Positions 1 to 11,115 of a DNA stretch of 64,000 nt are shown here, piece by piece. The stretch comes from Lytechinus variegatus (lineage: Eukaryota > Echinodermata > Echinoidea > Temnopleuroida > Toxopneustidae): contig NC_054753.1 of assembly GCF_018143015.1 (NCBI RefSeq), positions 27,855,462-27,919,461 of the forward strand. Direction: 5' to 3'. The translations under genes and the position numbers were made by a program. The notes under the pieces are model-generated. The model worked only from the letters and a program-made list of their open reading frames with translations. It made no database searches and was not told the origin of the DNA. Numbering within the stretch: the first letter of the stretch is position 1; every line of letters starts with the position of its first letter.

Positions 1-429
1 GTCACTCCTCCAACCTTTAAAATGTTTAGTTAACATTTCTTTTTTTAGAGTGTTGTAACCTCTGCTATTTTCGTGAAGCAAGTGTATCAAATGATGACAA
101 ATAAACACTCTAAGAATAATCTATCGTGTTTTTTGTAGGGGGGGATGGGCAAAGTCCAGACCATTACGCGGGGGGGGGTGGTATGGGGTTATGGGGACAT
201 GTCTTGTTTCCACCAACCCTTTTGGTGGTCGAGGGGGAGCCTATTCTTTCTCCCCGCCCCACCTGTTACGCCCATGCCATATCATTGCCATTATTTGTTT
301 TAAATATGTTAAAAATGTACAATGTACACAATGCCAAAGTTTATGTCGTTAAGATCAACAATTATTAACAAATAGTTTGATCACTCGAATTTGTAAACAC
401 ATGTGACTTGTAAGTACACGATTTAGTAT

Positions 430-550
430 ACATCGTTATTGTGAATTATTTAGGCCAAGACGAGTTACATCGTGAGAGTACGTCGTATTCCAGCATTTTT
501 ATTAAACAGAGATTTTTATCGTATGAACGGATATACGAGGTTCGAGGAAG
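430..550 (+). other. Candidate noncoding first exon, TRIM A
   Basis: A conserved tract ends in GAGGAAG followed by a good splice donor, GTAAGC, at 551. Units B (donor at 14708) and C (donor GTATGT at 55076) keep the tract and a donor at the equivalent place. All three TRIM coding exons begin about 20 bases after a strong acceptor, so a spliced 5' UTR exon is needed somewhere upstream. The transcription start is not identifiable, so the left end is arbitrary. Confidence 0.45.
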
Positions 551-913
551 GTAAGCAAACCCGTTCATGTATTTTCCAAAGATGTATTTCTCTATCCGTT
601 TTCAAAATTTTCCACACAAAAAAACATATAAGCCCGTGTTAAATATGACTATTTCACGATACCTTCCACGTCAGTTTTAAAGTTACTCTGTGACTTAATT
701 GTTAAGAGATTATAATATATTCAACATTTATTTCATGGGGATGTAGACCTACTTTGTTAAATTCTGTTCAAGATACATGTAAGAACAAGGAAAATCCTTA
801 AATCAGTTTCTATGAGGAAATATGATTGAACTAGATCAACGTCGTTTGTCAACCCGGAAGTAGTAGAGAAATTGTCTAAAGTATTTTAAAACATATATCA
901 TACATAGGGCAAC

Positions 914-2317
914 TTTAAAGGGATAGTCCAGGCTGGAGATATTCATATCTCAATAAAATAAAATAAAATTCCCAGAGCAAAATGCTGAAAATTTGATTAA
1001 AATTGGATAACAAAAAACGAAATTATTGAATTTTAAAGATTTGCACTATTCCGATGAAACAGTCCGGGCATGTGATAAAACTGTTTTTGTCTCACCTGCA
1101 TAGCAAAGTGAGACTATAGGCGCCGCTTTCCGGCGGCGTCAACATCAAATCTTAACCTGAGGTTAAGTTTTTGAAATGACATCATAACTTAGAAAGTATA
1201 TAAACCTAGTTCATGAAACTTGGCCATAGGGTTAATCAAGTATTACTAAACATCCTATTAGAGTTTCATGTCACATGACCAAGGTCAAAGGTCATTTAGG
1301 GTCAATGAACTTAGACCATGTTGGGGGAATTAACATCAAAATCTTAACCTGAGGTTAAGTTTTTGAAATGTCATCATAACTCAGAAAATATATGGACCTA
1401 GTTCATTAAACTTGCACATAAGGTTAATCAAGTATCACCAAACATCCTGCATGGGTTTCACGTCACATGACCAAGGTCAAAGGTCATTTAGGGTCAATGA
1501 ACTTTGGCCGATTTGGGGGTATCTGTGAATTACAATCAAAACTTTAAAAGTTTTTGGATCTGATTCATGAAACTTGGACATAATAGTAATCAAGTATCAC
1601 TCAACATCCTGTGCAAGTTTCAGGTCACATGATCAAGGTCAAAGGTCATTTAGGGTCAATGAACTTTGGCCGAATTGGGGGTATTTGTTGAATTACCATC
1701 ATAACTTTGAAAGTATGTTGGTCTAGTTCATAAAACTTGGACATAAGAGTAATCAAGTATCACTGAACATCCTGTGCGCATTTTAGGTCACATGACCAGG
1801 GTCAAAGGTCAATGACTTTGGCCATAATGGGGGTATCTGTTGAATTACCATCATAACTTTGCAAGTTTATTGATCTGACTTTTGAAACTTGGACATAAGG
1901 GTAATCAAGTATCACTGAATATCCTGTGCAAGTTTCAGGTCACATGATCAAGGTCAAAGGTCATGTGAGATCAATGAACTTTGGCCGCATTGGGGGTATT
2001 TGTTGAATTACCATCCTATCTCTGTAAGTGTATTGGTCTAATTCATAAAACGTGGAAATAAGAGTAACCAAGTATCACTGAACATCTTGTGTGAGTTATA
2101 GTAGTTTTCAAAGTCAGCACTGCTGCTATGTTGAATCGCGTGATGCAGGTGAGACGGCCAGAGGCATTCCACTTGTTACAAAATATGGATAAACTTTGAA
2201 TTCATTAACTTCGTAAATTTTGTTATCCGATTTTGATGAAATTTTCAGCATGTTGCTTTGTGAATTTTACTCTATTTATTTAGATATAAATATTTTCAGC
2301 CCGGACCATCCCTTTAA
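914..2317. mobile_element. MITE-like element with TTTAAAGGGAT ends
   Basis: The left end TTTAAAGGGATAGTCCAGGC and the right end, which reads TTAAAGGGATGGTCCGGGCT on the minus strand, form an imperfect terminal inverted repeat of about 30 bp. A TTAA or TA target is likely. A left-end copy lies at the matching place in unit B (15070), so this insertion predates the A/B duplication. No transposase is seen. Confidence 0.6.
1089..2155. mobile_element. TIR element with internal ~160-190 bp tandem array
   Basis: GTCTCACCTGCAT at 1089-1101 is mirrored exactly by ATGCAGGTGAGAC at 2143-2155. Between them lie five to six diverged tandem units of about 150-190 bp. Each unit carries a TCACATGACC-type half palindrome followed by AGGTCAAAGGTCA or a close variant. 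The element splits the 914-2317 MITE and is absent from the equivalent part of unit B. No coding capacity is seen. Confidence 0.65.
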
Positions 2318-2349
2318 GCGCACATGATTTTTATGATTCGTGACTAGAT

Positions 2350-2610
2350 GACCAAGGGGCGGATCGTGGATTTTCCGGGGGGGGACATTTTCCCGAGAAA
2401 AAATTGACAAGCAAGGGGAAAATATGTTTTCATCCAGAATTTATGGTCATTTCGTCGACGGAAATTTTCACAAGCAAAAAAAAAATGAAATAAAATGTCC
2501 TCGCTTTGAAAAGGGGCCACATTTATGTTAGAACGGCATATTTACATTACAAATTTATGCCTCTCCAGGGGGAGGGGCACGGTCCAAATCTGCCCCCTGG
2601 ATCCGCCAGT
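2350..2610. mobile_element. Degraded hAT-like MITE
   Basis: The left end GGGGCGGATCGTGGATTTTC and the right end CCCCTGGATCCGCCAGT are imperfect inverted repeats of the CAGTGGCGGATCC type common in hAT-derived MITEs. The right end survives in unit B near 15570-15590. No clear 8 bp target duplication was found. Confidence 0.4.
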
Positions 2611-2611
2611 G

Positions 2612-2893
2612 GGATGATGATGATAACAAAAGCTGGATCTATAAAGCACTTTTTTCTGAAAATATAATGCGCTGCTATAAATACCCTGGCTTAAGCTGTG
2701 CTGCCAAATAGGCGCTGAAGCATTTACGGAATTTCTTCCACCGGCGGGTACCCATTCATCTCACCTTGGTTGAGTGCAGCACAATTTGGGTAAATTTCTT
2801 GCTGACAGAAAGACGCCATGGCTAGGAATCGCACCCACGTCCCTCGATTGAGAGACGAGAGTTATGATTCATAACCACTAGACCACGACGAAT
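2612..2893 (-). mobile_element. tRNA-derived SINE (reverse strand)
   Basis: Read on the minus strand, it starts with a tRNA-like head (GTCGTGGTCTAGTGGTTATG as A-box region, GTGGGTGCGATTCCTAG as B-box region). A body and an (ATC)n-type tail follow. The B box has drifted. Unit B keeps a copy with an internal deletion at 15592-15712, so the insertion predates the duplication. Confidence 0.7.
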
Positions 2894-3183
2894 TTGATAT
2901 ATTTCATAGCCCTGCCCCACCCCCTTCCCCCCGAAACCTAAGCTATGAGCTTCCTATAATAACCTGTATCAAAGTACATTCTCTAGTAACAAACGTGCGA
3001 TAAAATATCATATTTTATGATTAGCAAATATATAGATAATGTTGGTAAATAATTAGATATTACTTATCCTTGAGATGACCCTGTTTTTTTTTATTTTTAT
3101 GAGAGTCAAAGTACATACATACTGAATGATTTGTATATTTTTTCATTGTCTTTTATTTTGCAGTCTTATATAGAGTTTCCATC

Positions 3184-5007
3184 ATGGCTGATACATTAAA
3201 AAATATCATCTCCCAGAGTACGGAGTGTCCTGTATGTCTTTCTACCTTCACTGATCCCAAGATCCTGTCTTGTTCTCACACATTCTGCAAGACCTGTCTG
3301 GACAACCTCTTGGAGTGCCATGGTAATTACCAGATCCGATGCCCTGTATGCAGAGCTATAACCCAGGTCCCAAACCAAGATGTCAGCAAACTACCGGTAA
3401 ATCTTGCTTTGAAGAATCTTATAGAGGACATGAAGTGTCATCCTCAGATTTGCATGAGTTGTAAATCCGATGACAAGTCCAGTGCTGTCGTCTACTGCCA
3501 AGACTGTGGCAAGTATCTCTGCACCACTTGCCTCAACGCCCACTCTCAATGGGGTGACTTCATTGATCATGAAGTCATAGCCATGAGTGAGATATCATCA
3601 GGGAAGGTGACGATACGTAGGTACCGGAAATGCAGGAAACACCCGAAAGAAGACGAGGAGTGCTTCTGTTCCAATTGCAGGAGATTCACATGCTTTAGAT
3701 GTGTTGTCATGGCACATACGGGGGAAGGACACCAGGTCATGGAGGCAGCTGCCTATGAGAACATACACCGGGAGAGCATCGAAGGCATAAAATCAAAGGT
3801 GGATGAGAAGCAAGTATGCTTCCAGAAGTACTTAGATTTCATCGATGAACAGATGAAGCTTGTTGGTAGTACTAAGAAAGGGTGTATAGCTGATATCAAC
3901 AATGCTTACGATGATGAAGTCCGGCAGATGACAGAGAGAAGAGACATCCTGATTGGAGAAGTTACGGAAAAGACTGAAGGAGTAGAGAAAGAACTGGAAG
4001 AGATGAAGACATCGGCTCAGAAGTACATCAATCAGTTGACGACCGTTGCTGACATGGTAACCAACAGAACAAAGATACCGTTCGATATGGATACTTTGGC
4101 TGCACACGACACTCTGTGTGAGGAGATACGAGAGGCCTTTGATCAAGAGGATCCTGACTACGAGAAGCCCAGGAAATCAAGCAAGAAAGGGAAAAGTGTC
4201 GGTTTTGAGAGAAACGTTCGAAAGGACGAGTTAGATCTCGGTAAGATTGTTCACGCAGTTGAAAAGAACGTCGCTTTGCCTACTAAGAACAGCATGAATG
4301 CCATGATTAGTACTCCAGATGGTAGGATGGCAGTAGGGTGCTGGACAGGTGGCATCAACATTTTCTCTTCAGACGGCGAATTCCAACAGACAGTTCTCAA
4401 AGATGTCAAGATATATGACGTAGGGTTCCTCTCTGACGGTCGATGTATTGTGATCGATTGTGCAAACGATATCACACTCTACACACCAGAATACATAAAA
4501 CTGAATGTAATGTTTGAGTCTTTGGGTAAAGATGAAGGCGGGATTCCTAATCTCACTGTTGGTACTGATGATCTGATCTATGTGAGCTACAGAAAAGCCC
4601 AGAAGATCCTTGTATTTTCAGCAGCAGGTGGGCAAGCAGTCAGGGAGATACCATGCACTGGATATACGCCTCAACAAATCACTAGTTACCATGACTCTCT
4701 TCTCGTTAAAACAGTGAATACTTTACGATTGATAGACAAAGAAGGTGCTGTACAACATACATTAACCAAACCTGGTAGTTCAATTCATGCTGCTGTATCT
4801 CAAGGTAATCTCATCCTGGTAGCCACGGTGAAGCATGAAGAAGGGTTAGTGAGTATTGACGAGTATACAAATGAGCTTACACCCATACGAAACCTTGTTA
4901 CTGACTACAAGATTGAAAAGCCCGATAGAAGTTGGTATTATCTTCAGCAGTACCGATCTGGCGATATCGCTTTCTGCACCTCGGATAGACTCTACATATT
5001 CCACTGA
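3184..5007 (+). CDS. TRIM-family E3 ubiquitin ligase, copy A (RING, two B-boxes, coiled coil, propeller)
   Basis: This intact 607-aa protein has TRIM architecture. The RING finger is C15-X2-C18, C30-X-H32, C35-X2-C38, C53-X2-C56. A first B-box spans about residues 90-131 and a second about 150-184. A helical coiled coil covers about 190-300 and a Lys/Ser-rich linker about 330-345. The C-terminal ~250 residues show beta-propeller (NHL-like) strand repeats. TRIM proteins of this layout (TRIM2/3/56-like) attach ubiquitin to cytosolic targets recognised by the propeller; the target here is unknown. The start is set by the 3' splice site at 3163 (TTGCAG), 20 bases before ATG, and by alignment with copies B and C. 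The whole coding region is one exon. It matches copy C almost perfectly from the second B-box through the linker. No polyadenylation signal was clear. Confidence 0.93.
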   Translation: MADTLKNIISQSTECPVCLSTFTDPKILSCSHTFCKTCLDNLLECHGNYQIRCPVCRAITQVPNQDVSKLPVNLALKNLIEDMKCHPQICMSCKSDDKSSAVVYCQDCGKYLCTTCLNAHSQWGDFIDHEVIAMSEISSGKVTIRRYRKCRKHPKEDEECFCSNCRRFTCFRCVVMAHTGEGHQVMEAAAYENIHRESIEGIKSKVDEKQVCFQKYLDFIDEQMKLVGSTKKGCIADINNAYDDEVRQMTERRDILIGEVTEKTEGVEKELEEMKTSAQKYINQLTTVADMVTNRTKIPFDMDTLAAHDTLCEEIREAFDQEDPDYEKPRKSSKKGKSVGFERNVRKDELDLGKIVHAVEKNVALPTKNSMNAMISTPDGRMAVGCWTGGINIFSSDGEFQQTVLKDVKIYDVGFLSDGRCIVIDCANDITLYTPEYIKLNVMFESLGKDEGGIPNLTVGTDDLIYVSYRKAQKILVFSAAGGQAVREIPCTGYTPQQITSYHDSLLVKTVNTLRLIDKEGAVQHTLTKPGSSIHAAVSQGNLILVATVKHEEGLVSIDEYTNELTPIRNLVTDYKIEKPDRSWYYLQQYRSGDIAFCTSDRLYIFH

Positions 5008-5177
5008 TACTGATGGACCAACTTTGATATATTTCAGTGTTTCAGTATCACTATATTTTGACGAAGGTGGGGGTGTCATATCCACTAAATTGTCCCTTTT
5101 TTAATGTTATTCTTAAATTGATTTACACAAATCATTTAATTATACATTTGAAGTCAAGAACTGCGTTTTTCAGTTAA

Positions 5178-5350
5178 CTGCATATTCTCAACATGATTAT
5201 GTCTTTTCAATTACAATATTCTAAACTTTTCTGAATATTCTAAACTTTTCTGATCTACCTTGCCTAGACTGTTGTACCATGTCACTTATTTATTAGCTAA
5301 GCAATACAGAAGCCAATTCAAGCATACTGAATTCAAACCCATCAATTCTT
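5178..5350 (-). other. Micro-inverted segment of unit A
   Basis: This stretch matches unit C about 57790-57985 and the corresponding part of unit B in reverse complement, while both flanks remain collinear. It also carries a local duplication of about 18-20 bp (ATTCTAAACTTTTCTGA twice near 5220-5250). Confidence 0.6.
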
Positions 5351-5782
5351 GTTGAATGCGGAAATTTGTTTAATATATTTATAATTTTTTATCGTTCGTC
5401 TTTTAAGGTATTTTGGTACTCTATATCTTATATTTTTATTTGATATGTTATGCCTGGCCAATAGAATTAGTCAATCAATATATTAAGATAAATTTTGTGT
5501 AATTAAACATGCTATCGTATTTTCGTTTTATCTCATATCCTTGTACCTGAATATAGTATGAAGGTATGAAAAATTAATATACATGTAGTAAACGTGTATG
5601 GTAATTTTGATGCTTTCATCTTTTGTTTTTATTTTCAGAATATCTTCTGTAAATATAATATTATCTTTTGAATTATGCTTTGATTTCACACATTTTACAC
5701 TTTTTTTTCTAAAAGTTTTTCCGATTGTCTTGTTACTTAAGTGCTCAAAATTTGTGCACAAGACGTATTTTGCAGCAGTCCT

Positions 5783-5900
5783 GGGGCCCGTAACACAAAG
5801 CTTGGTAATCATCGTAGAATACGTTTTTACGATTGATTGCATTGACTACAATGTACTATCGATCATGAAATCAAGCTAACCTCTGTGTTACGAGATTCCT
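5783..5900. mobile_element. MITE, GGGGCCCGTAACACAAAGC family
   Basis: A small palindromic element starts GGGGCCCGTAACACAAAGC and ends with a degenerate complement (TCTGTGTTACGAGATTCC). Copies occupy the same position in unit B (24322-24438) and unit C (63569-63701). Another lies elsewhere at 52973-53101. Its shared position shows that it predates the unit duplications. Confidence 0.65.
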
Positions 5901-6095
5901 TAATGTTTTTATCAATATATTTTGCGTACCATCAGTTACATAAGTTTCATCCCATTGGAATTTAAGCTATATATCGGCTTTCATGTGATATCATGTCCAG
6001 TTATTTTTATACTCTAAATTTTATACTTCTATTTCTTACGTTACGCCTAGCGAATATGATCAACTAATCAATCAGATGAAATAAACTAGTGTATA

Positions 6096-9000
6096 AGGGT
6101 CATTCTCAAAAAAATGATACAATTCACAAAAAACGTGTCTCGACTATCTTATGGCCGCTAGCTTCACAACCCTGAACATTTTCTTCAAAATTTTTATCAA
6201 GAAAATGACAATAACAGACTAGTTCCACAAAGCATATGCGACCAGTAATTTGTAAAGCTCTAATTTTATTACAAAGGCCTTTAAGTTTTGCTTTTTGTTA
6301 GAATAGACACTGTCTCGGGTCAGTTTTAGATTTTACTATCATTCTCTTTTTTAATTACTCTGTATTTCGAACCTACATTAATGTCTGGTGAGGGCAACAT
6401 GGTGTAAACATCTGACATACTGCGCTTATCCTAGTATTTGATGATCACTTTGTGAATAATTTCACTTTTAACTGTGTCCTAAATTCATTTTAACCTCCGT
6501 AACGAATACTGCCACAAGTTTTTTCTCCCTTTCAAACTGAATTATATTATATGATAATGTGTCTGCAAGTAGAGTGATAATCAACAATAAATAATTGATA
6601 GGGAATTATCATATCTGTTTCCTGTTTTACACGAAAATAAAGGACTATTCTTAAAAAATGAAATGTATGACTAAACAGCTTTAACATCCGTAACGCACCT
6701 TAAGAAAATATGCACTTTGGCAGTTCTGTTGAGAATTTAGTATTATATAAAATAAGAGACACCTTTCATAATAAATACAGTTTTCAAAGGTAGGGCTGCT
6801 AAATAAGGACCACGTTGGATCTTAAAGCATAAAGACGTTAACTTCCGTAACGCATTAACTTCCGTAACATTTTTTCTTGAATATGCTACAAATTTGTGCT
6901 ATATTGAATCACTCCGGATCATACAGATATAAATCATATAAGGTACCCTCCACCTTCTTACCCATAAAAATGATAGCTCTTCATCCTTGTAAAATTATTA
7001 TTACACACCTTATTTTTAACATCACTTTTTAAAGAGGGAAAATTGCCAGCGAAAACAATTTCCCGAGAATTATATACGATATTTAATGCTTTTGGAATTT
7101 TAAATAATTCATACTACAAATGTGGAATATTGGCATCTTCTTTAGAACTTAACATTTCTAACTTCTTTGCTATATAAATTGCATTAACTTCCGTAACAAT
7201 TACTGTTACGGAAGTTAATACACTTCTTTGCTGTACTTTGCTGAGATTGATAGTACCGTAGTTCCAGAACAGGTGACATGGATTTGTCTAATGCTGAGGT
7301 CGGCAGAAACGGTGGAAAGAAAGGGAAGAAGGAGAAACAATTAAGCTTTCATGGATAAGGGCAGAGAAAGGAAAACTATTTGCAATGACTCATGAGAAGG
7401 GTTATTTAACGATCAAAAATGTGAGCGCAAAGCGCGAGCTAAAACTTGCGTATAGTCTAACCTGAAAACTTGAGATTCTAGTATTTTTTTTGTAAAAATG
7501 ATCAGGATGATATCTGAATAAACCATTAATGCGAGTACAAAGTGCTAGCTGATTTTTTAGTATTCTGACTGAAACGTTGACATTCTAAACAGTGTTTGTA
7601 CCAATTACAATGATGGGTATCTTAATTGATGCGACTGTAAAAATTTTTATGTTTTGATCTGAAAACAATCATTTTTTTTAAGTTTTAATTTGAGAACAAG
7701 ATATAATCAATAAACAATTATTGAAAAGTAAAACGCGCGCTTTTTGAGGTTTAGAACCCAAAACGGGACATTCTATTAACTTTTTGTAATCATAAAAAGG
7801 ATGGGTGTCTTGCTAATAAAATGAACAGATGCGCAGCGAGTGCAAAGCGCGAGCTGAAAATATGTGTCATCCCAATATAAAAACCAGACATTTTAAGCAC
7901 GCTCTCGAATAAAGAGGATATGAATTGAATACAAAATAATTTCATGCAATAGAATACAAAAGAACAAGTGGGGGTTACACGTACGTACACCACCAATCAA
8001 CTCTTTTAATATTCATGAAGATGTGCATAGACCAAACTGTTTCACTAAAATAATGCAAATCTTTAAAATGGCATAACTTCGTTATTCCTTGTTCGATTTT
8101 GATCATATATGCAGTATTTTGTTTGTCAGATTATTATCTGTTCAGAACATATTTTTTCAGCCTGAATGACCCCTTTAATGCGCATGAAAATCGCTGAAAT
8201 ATTTGATATAGGTCTACTTACATGAAAACATAGAAAGGGGTATTCAAACACTCAACGTTTGTTGGAATTTAGTAATGAAATACGTATTTCGATAATCAAA
8301 CATTTTGGCTATTCATCATTTTTGTAAATCACGAACAGGATGCGTAATTGTGTATCTCGATGAAACAAAAATCGCGATTAGATCATATAGATTCCATTAA
8401 TAATTTATGTATTTGTGATTTTTTAGCCTCTTGTTTCATTCACCTCACTTTATTATTATTCGTTTCCCCATGACCTTTTTAGATGTTTTTTTCATCTTTT
8501 TTTCTCTCTCTATCTTTTTTGGCTATTGGCAAGCGGCGGGATTCCTCGTAACCCAGAGAACTCATCCTGGTTACGGGACTACGATTGTTTTATTTTGTTT
8601 ATTGCCAGAAACTTTTTAAGATGAACTGCAATTCTGTGGCCTTCGGTTTTCTCATTCTAACTTTGAACAAGAACGACAATAAAATTACAGTTTCCGTTTC
8701 CTGTTATGTTTTCACATATTAAGGGGGTGGCAAATTAAGCTATGCGCTCCACATTTATCTTTATTTATTAAAAAATGTAATACGAATACCTAAATATGGA
8801 TTTTCCTAAGCTAATAAATAAATATTGCAATTTGTAACTTGATTTAACTTCCGTAACGAAGATTGACAAAGTTAAATGCCATCGAGAGGATTTAATGGTA
8901 GACTATCTTTGGATTCCCAACATTGGTCATGCATTGCTTAGGATCTCAGGTTTTGGATGAAACTTATTTTAAGGTTGCCTCATTGAAATTATGAACATTA

Positions 9001-9427
9001 CACTGAACGAAAGATGTGCAATGATTTTTATGGTACTTTTTGTTATATGTTATTTGGTAAAATCCTGCTTCTGAAAACCAATATTGAATATTTTTCCATC
9101 TTGCAAACATTTTGGCTTCAGAAATAAAATTGTTGATACCGCACTTAAACTAAATTGTGTGCATTTCAATTCCAATCATTTCAAAAGTGATTTAATTGAG
9201 TAACATAAGTGGGCAATGCTAACGATTAACCTCCGTAACGTTGATAAACAGTGCCTGAGTTAATCCGGTCAGTACTTCAAATTGACGCAACAGCGACTTG
9301 CCCCTTTTCTGTTGCCACTTTCTCATACATGGTACTTTCACAATATGCATCTTTCAACCCATTCTGTAGACTTCACTTTTACGATTTTTTCCCCCATCAA
9401 TTGTTGCATTTTTCTGAGAATGACCCA
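6096..9427. mobile_element. DNA transposon ~3.3 kb with GGGTCATTCTCA ends, non-coding
   Basis: The left end GGGTCATTCTCAAAAAAATG (from 6097) is mirrored by the right end, which reads GGGTCATTCTCAGAAAAATG on the minus strand (to 9426). The flanks carry TA. Units B (near 24630) and C (near 63898) have the uninterrupted site, so this is a unit-A-specific insertion. No transposase frame was recognised. Eight copies of a motif close to TTAACTTCCGTAACG are scattered through it. An older repeat fragment is nested at about 7405-7900. Superfamily is uncertain; a TA target would suit Tc1/mariner relatives. Confidence 0.7.
7405..7900. mobile_element. Decayed fragment related to CAGTGGCGTA hAT-like family
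   Basis: Three or four diverged units contain GTGAGCGCAAAGCGCGAGCT-like cores followed by AT-rich spacers with GACATTTTAAG-type text. The same unit design fills the hAT-like elements at 12227-13658 and 61744-62871. Terminal repeats were not found, so it is a fragment. Confidence 0.45.
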
Positions 9428-11115
9428 TAAACTAACTACCGTTGAAACAGTATTTCCTTTTTGGTTGAAGTTGTGATTACGAAAGAAGTGTTGACCATTA
9501 TAGTACTTTATCAAAATGAGATATTAAACATATTTCACATTAAAAATTCCCAATTTAGACACCACCTCGTTATTTGGTAAAAAAAAGAAGAAAAAAGAAA
9601 TAATGCCATGATGCTGGTTACCTCTACAACATCATTATAATGCAAAATTATTATCAATTATTATTACTTTAATAGTAATAACTTTACTGTTTTAATTTTG
9701 ACATCACAATGGGAAATGATTGTGACGTGTGCACCCTTCTCTTGCAATGAGTGTATGTTATAGTGTATATTATTCTTTATATACAATTTCAATTTATCAG
9801 GACCATTGGATGACTGGTATAGCATTATGTAATTTATGGTAAATTCTTCTATTTCCTTCTATTTCAAAACGTACATCACAAAACATTCACAATAAAAGAT
9901 AGATCATTAAGAAAATATCAATGATGTCCATATATATATATGTATAAAGAAAACAAAGAAATTTAAATAAACCAGGTCTATATTTACAAATTTGAAAATG
10001 CTTCACGTGGAACAGATCTTGTTCACACGATACACAGCGAAACCAGAAAACACTGAAATAAAGATATCATGCAAAATTACACTACATGTAGAAGAACAAG
10101 GGGAAAATTTCAAATTTTATCCAGCGTATTCCGACGTTCGTATATGGCACTTCATTTTATATTTTAATACACACAATTTATTGATATCAAGAAAGAGAAC
10201 CGAATGGTAGAGCGGCGTGTATACAAACCTCTATGGCACGTCACTTAATTGGAAATACTGAGCAAAATAGCGGGCAATATACAGATTGAGTCAGAAAAAT
10301 GTTCCACCAGTTTAAAGTATGAATATTTAGTTATTGATTTATTGATACGTTCTGACAGGGTGATTCTTCTCGCATACTTTGGTACCATATTTGCATTTGG
10401 TTTGGTTTGGTTTTATTTACCGTATAAAAATCACAATGAAATACATTGCACAAAATATGATATTAAATATAAATATATAAACATGCACATAAAAATATAC
10501 GGATGTATCACTCTATTCAGAGCCATTAATATAATGGCTTTTTTTTTCAATTTAATTTTATTTATTTATTTACCACTTGTGGGATGGAACACCCTATCAG
10601 CACATGCTGTTTTTCGTAGGGGTCCCATGGCTCTGTTCTTCCATGACTGGCTACGAGACATTCTTCACAAGGTCTTAAAATGTCAGTTGCGCCAAGTCTC
10701 TTGGTGAAGAATCAAACAAAGTGTGAAAAAATAACTTGTGTGTGTATACAGATAGACACCGAACCTTCATTCCACACACCCACACCAGTTCCGTCACCAG
10801 CTTTTTCCTCAGGGGGTGCTTTGGGGGAAAATCCGATGTCAGGCAGTGCTGCTGGTGGCCCTGGGAACAATTTTTGAAACAGGAGGTGCTGTTTAATTTT
10901 GACAAAAAAAATAGATTTTTAACTACCAAAACCAAGATCATTTGGTAAAGTGAAATTTGAAAGAAAAAAAATTGTCTAGAGGGGGGTGCATTCAAACCAT
11001 CCACACCCACCCCCTTATGATCATCTTACACAATAATGATTTGGTTAAACAGACACATGGATGCTAGCTCTTCCATTTTTTGCACTTAACAAGTACAAAA
11101 ATTACAGCTAACGAC
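9428..11115 (+). other. Distal flank of unit A, no gene
   Basis: It is collinear with unit B about 24640-27090. The weak open frames at 9992-10210 and 10249-10707 are not conserved as frames in B, so they are not called. Apart from the LINE tail at 10396-10640, nothing functional was seen. Confidence 0.55.
10396..10640 (-). mobile_element. 5'-truncated LINE 3' end (reverse strand)
   Basis: This is absent from unit B, which reads straight through (ATATTTGCATGCATGACTGG near 25680). On the minus strand the segment ends in a short (CCAAA)n tail. A small stem-loop, AGCCATTA...TAATGGCT, lies within it. These are features of LINE 3' ends. No coding remnant is long enough to assign a clade. Confidence 0.55.

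Larger units (their letters stand above)
551..3163 (+). other. Presumed 5' UTR intron, TRIM A
   Basis: The interval runs from the donor at 551 to the acceptor TTGCAG ending at 3163. It has no convincing coding sequence. It holds a MITE-like element (914-2317) split by a second element (1089-2155), a degraded hAT-like MITE (about 2350-2610) and a reverse-strand SINE (about 2612-2893). Confidence 0.4.
5008..6095 (+). other. 3' flank of TRIM A, no gene
   Basis: The flank contains the likely 3' UTR, a locally inverted segment (5178-5350) and a small MITE (5783-5900). Most of the rest matches unit B from about 24000 and unit C from about 63200. The intervening ~2.3 kb of B is missing from A. Short open frames here are AT-rich and unsupported. 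Confidence 0.6.
58..11115 (+). repeat. Segmental duplication unit A (TRIM copy A)
   Basis: This block aligns by eye, in the same order, with about 11621-27095 (unit B) and, more loosely, with about 54240-64000 (unit C). Homology to B begins abruptly at a shared tract starting ACCTCTGCTATTTTCGTGAA and fades near 11115; the bases left of it differ between copies. Unit A lacks the hAT insertion of B and the LINE of B. It carries its own 6096-9427 transposon, a LINE tail at 10396-10640 and a small inversion at 5178-5350. Boundaries are visual estimates. Confidence 0.8.

Noticed and set aside
1089-2155. CRISPR-like or classical satellite array
   Set aside because: Units are long and diverged, lack repeat-spacer alternation, and the array is bounded by transposon-like inverted ends.
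10249-10707. 152-residue frame with hydrophobic segments
   Set aside because: It runs across a LINE-tail insertion absent from unit B, and the frame is not conserved in the paralogous sequence.
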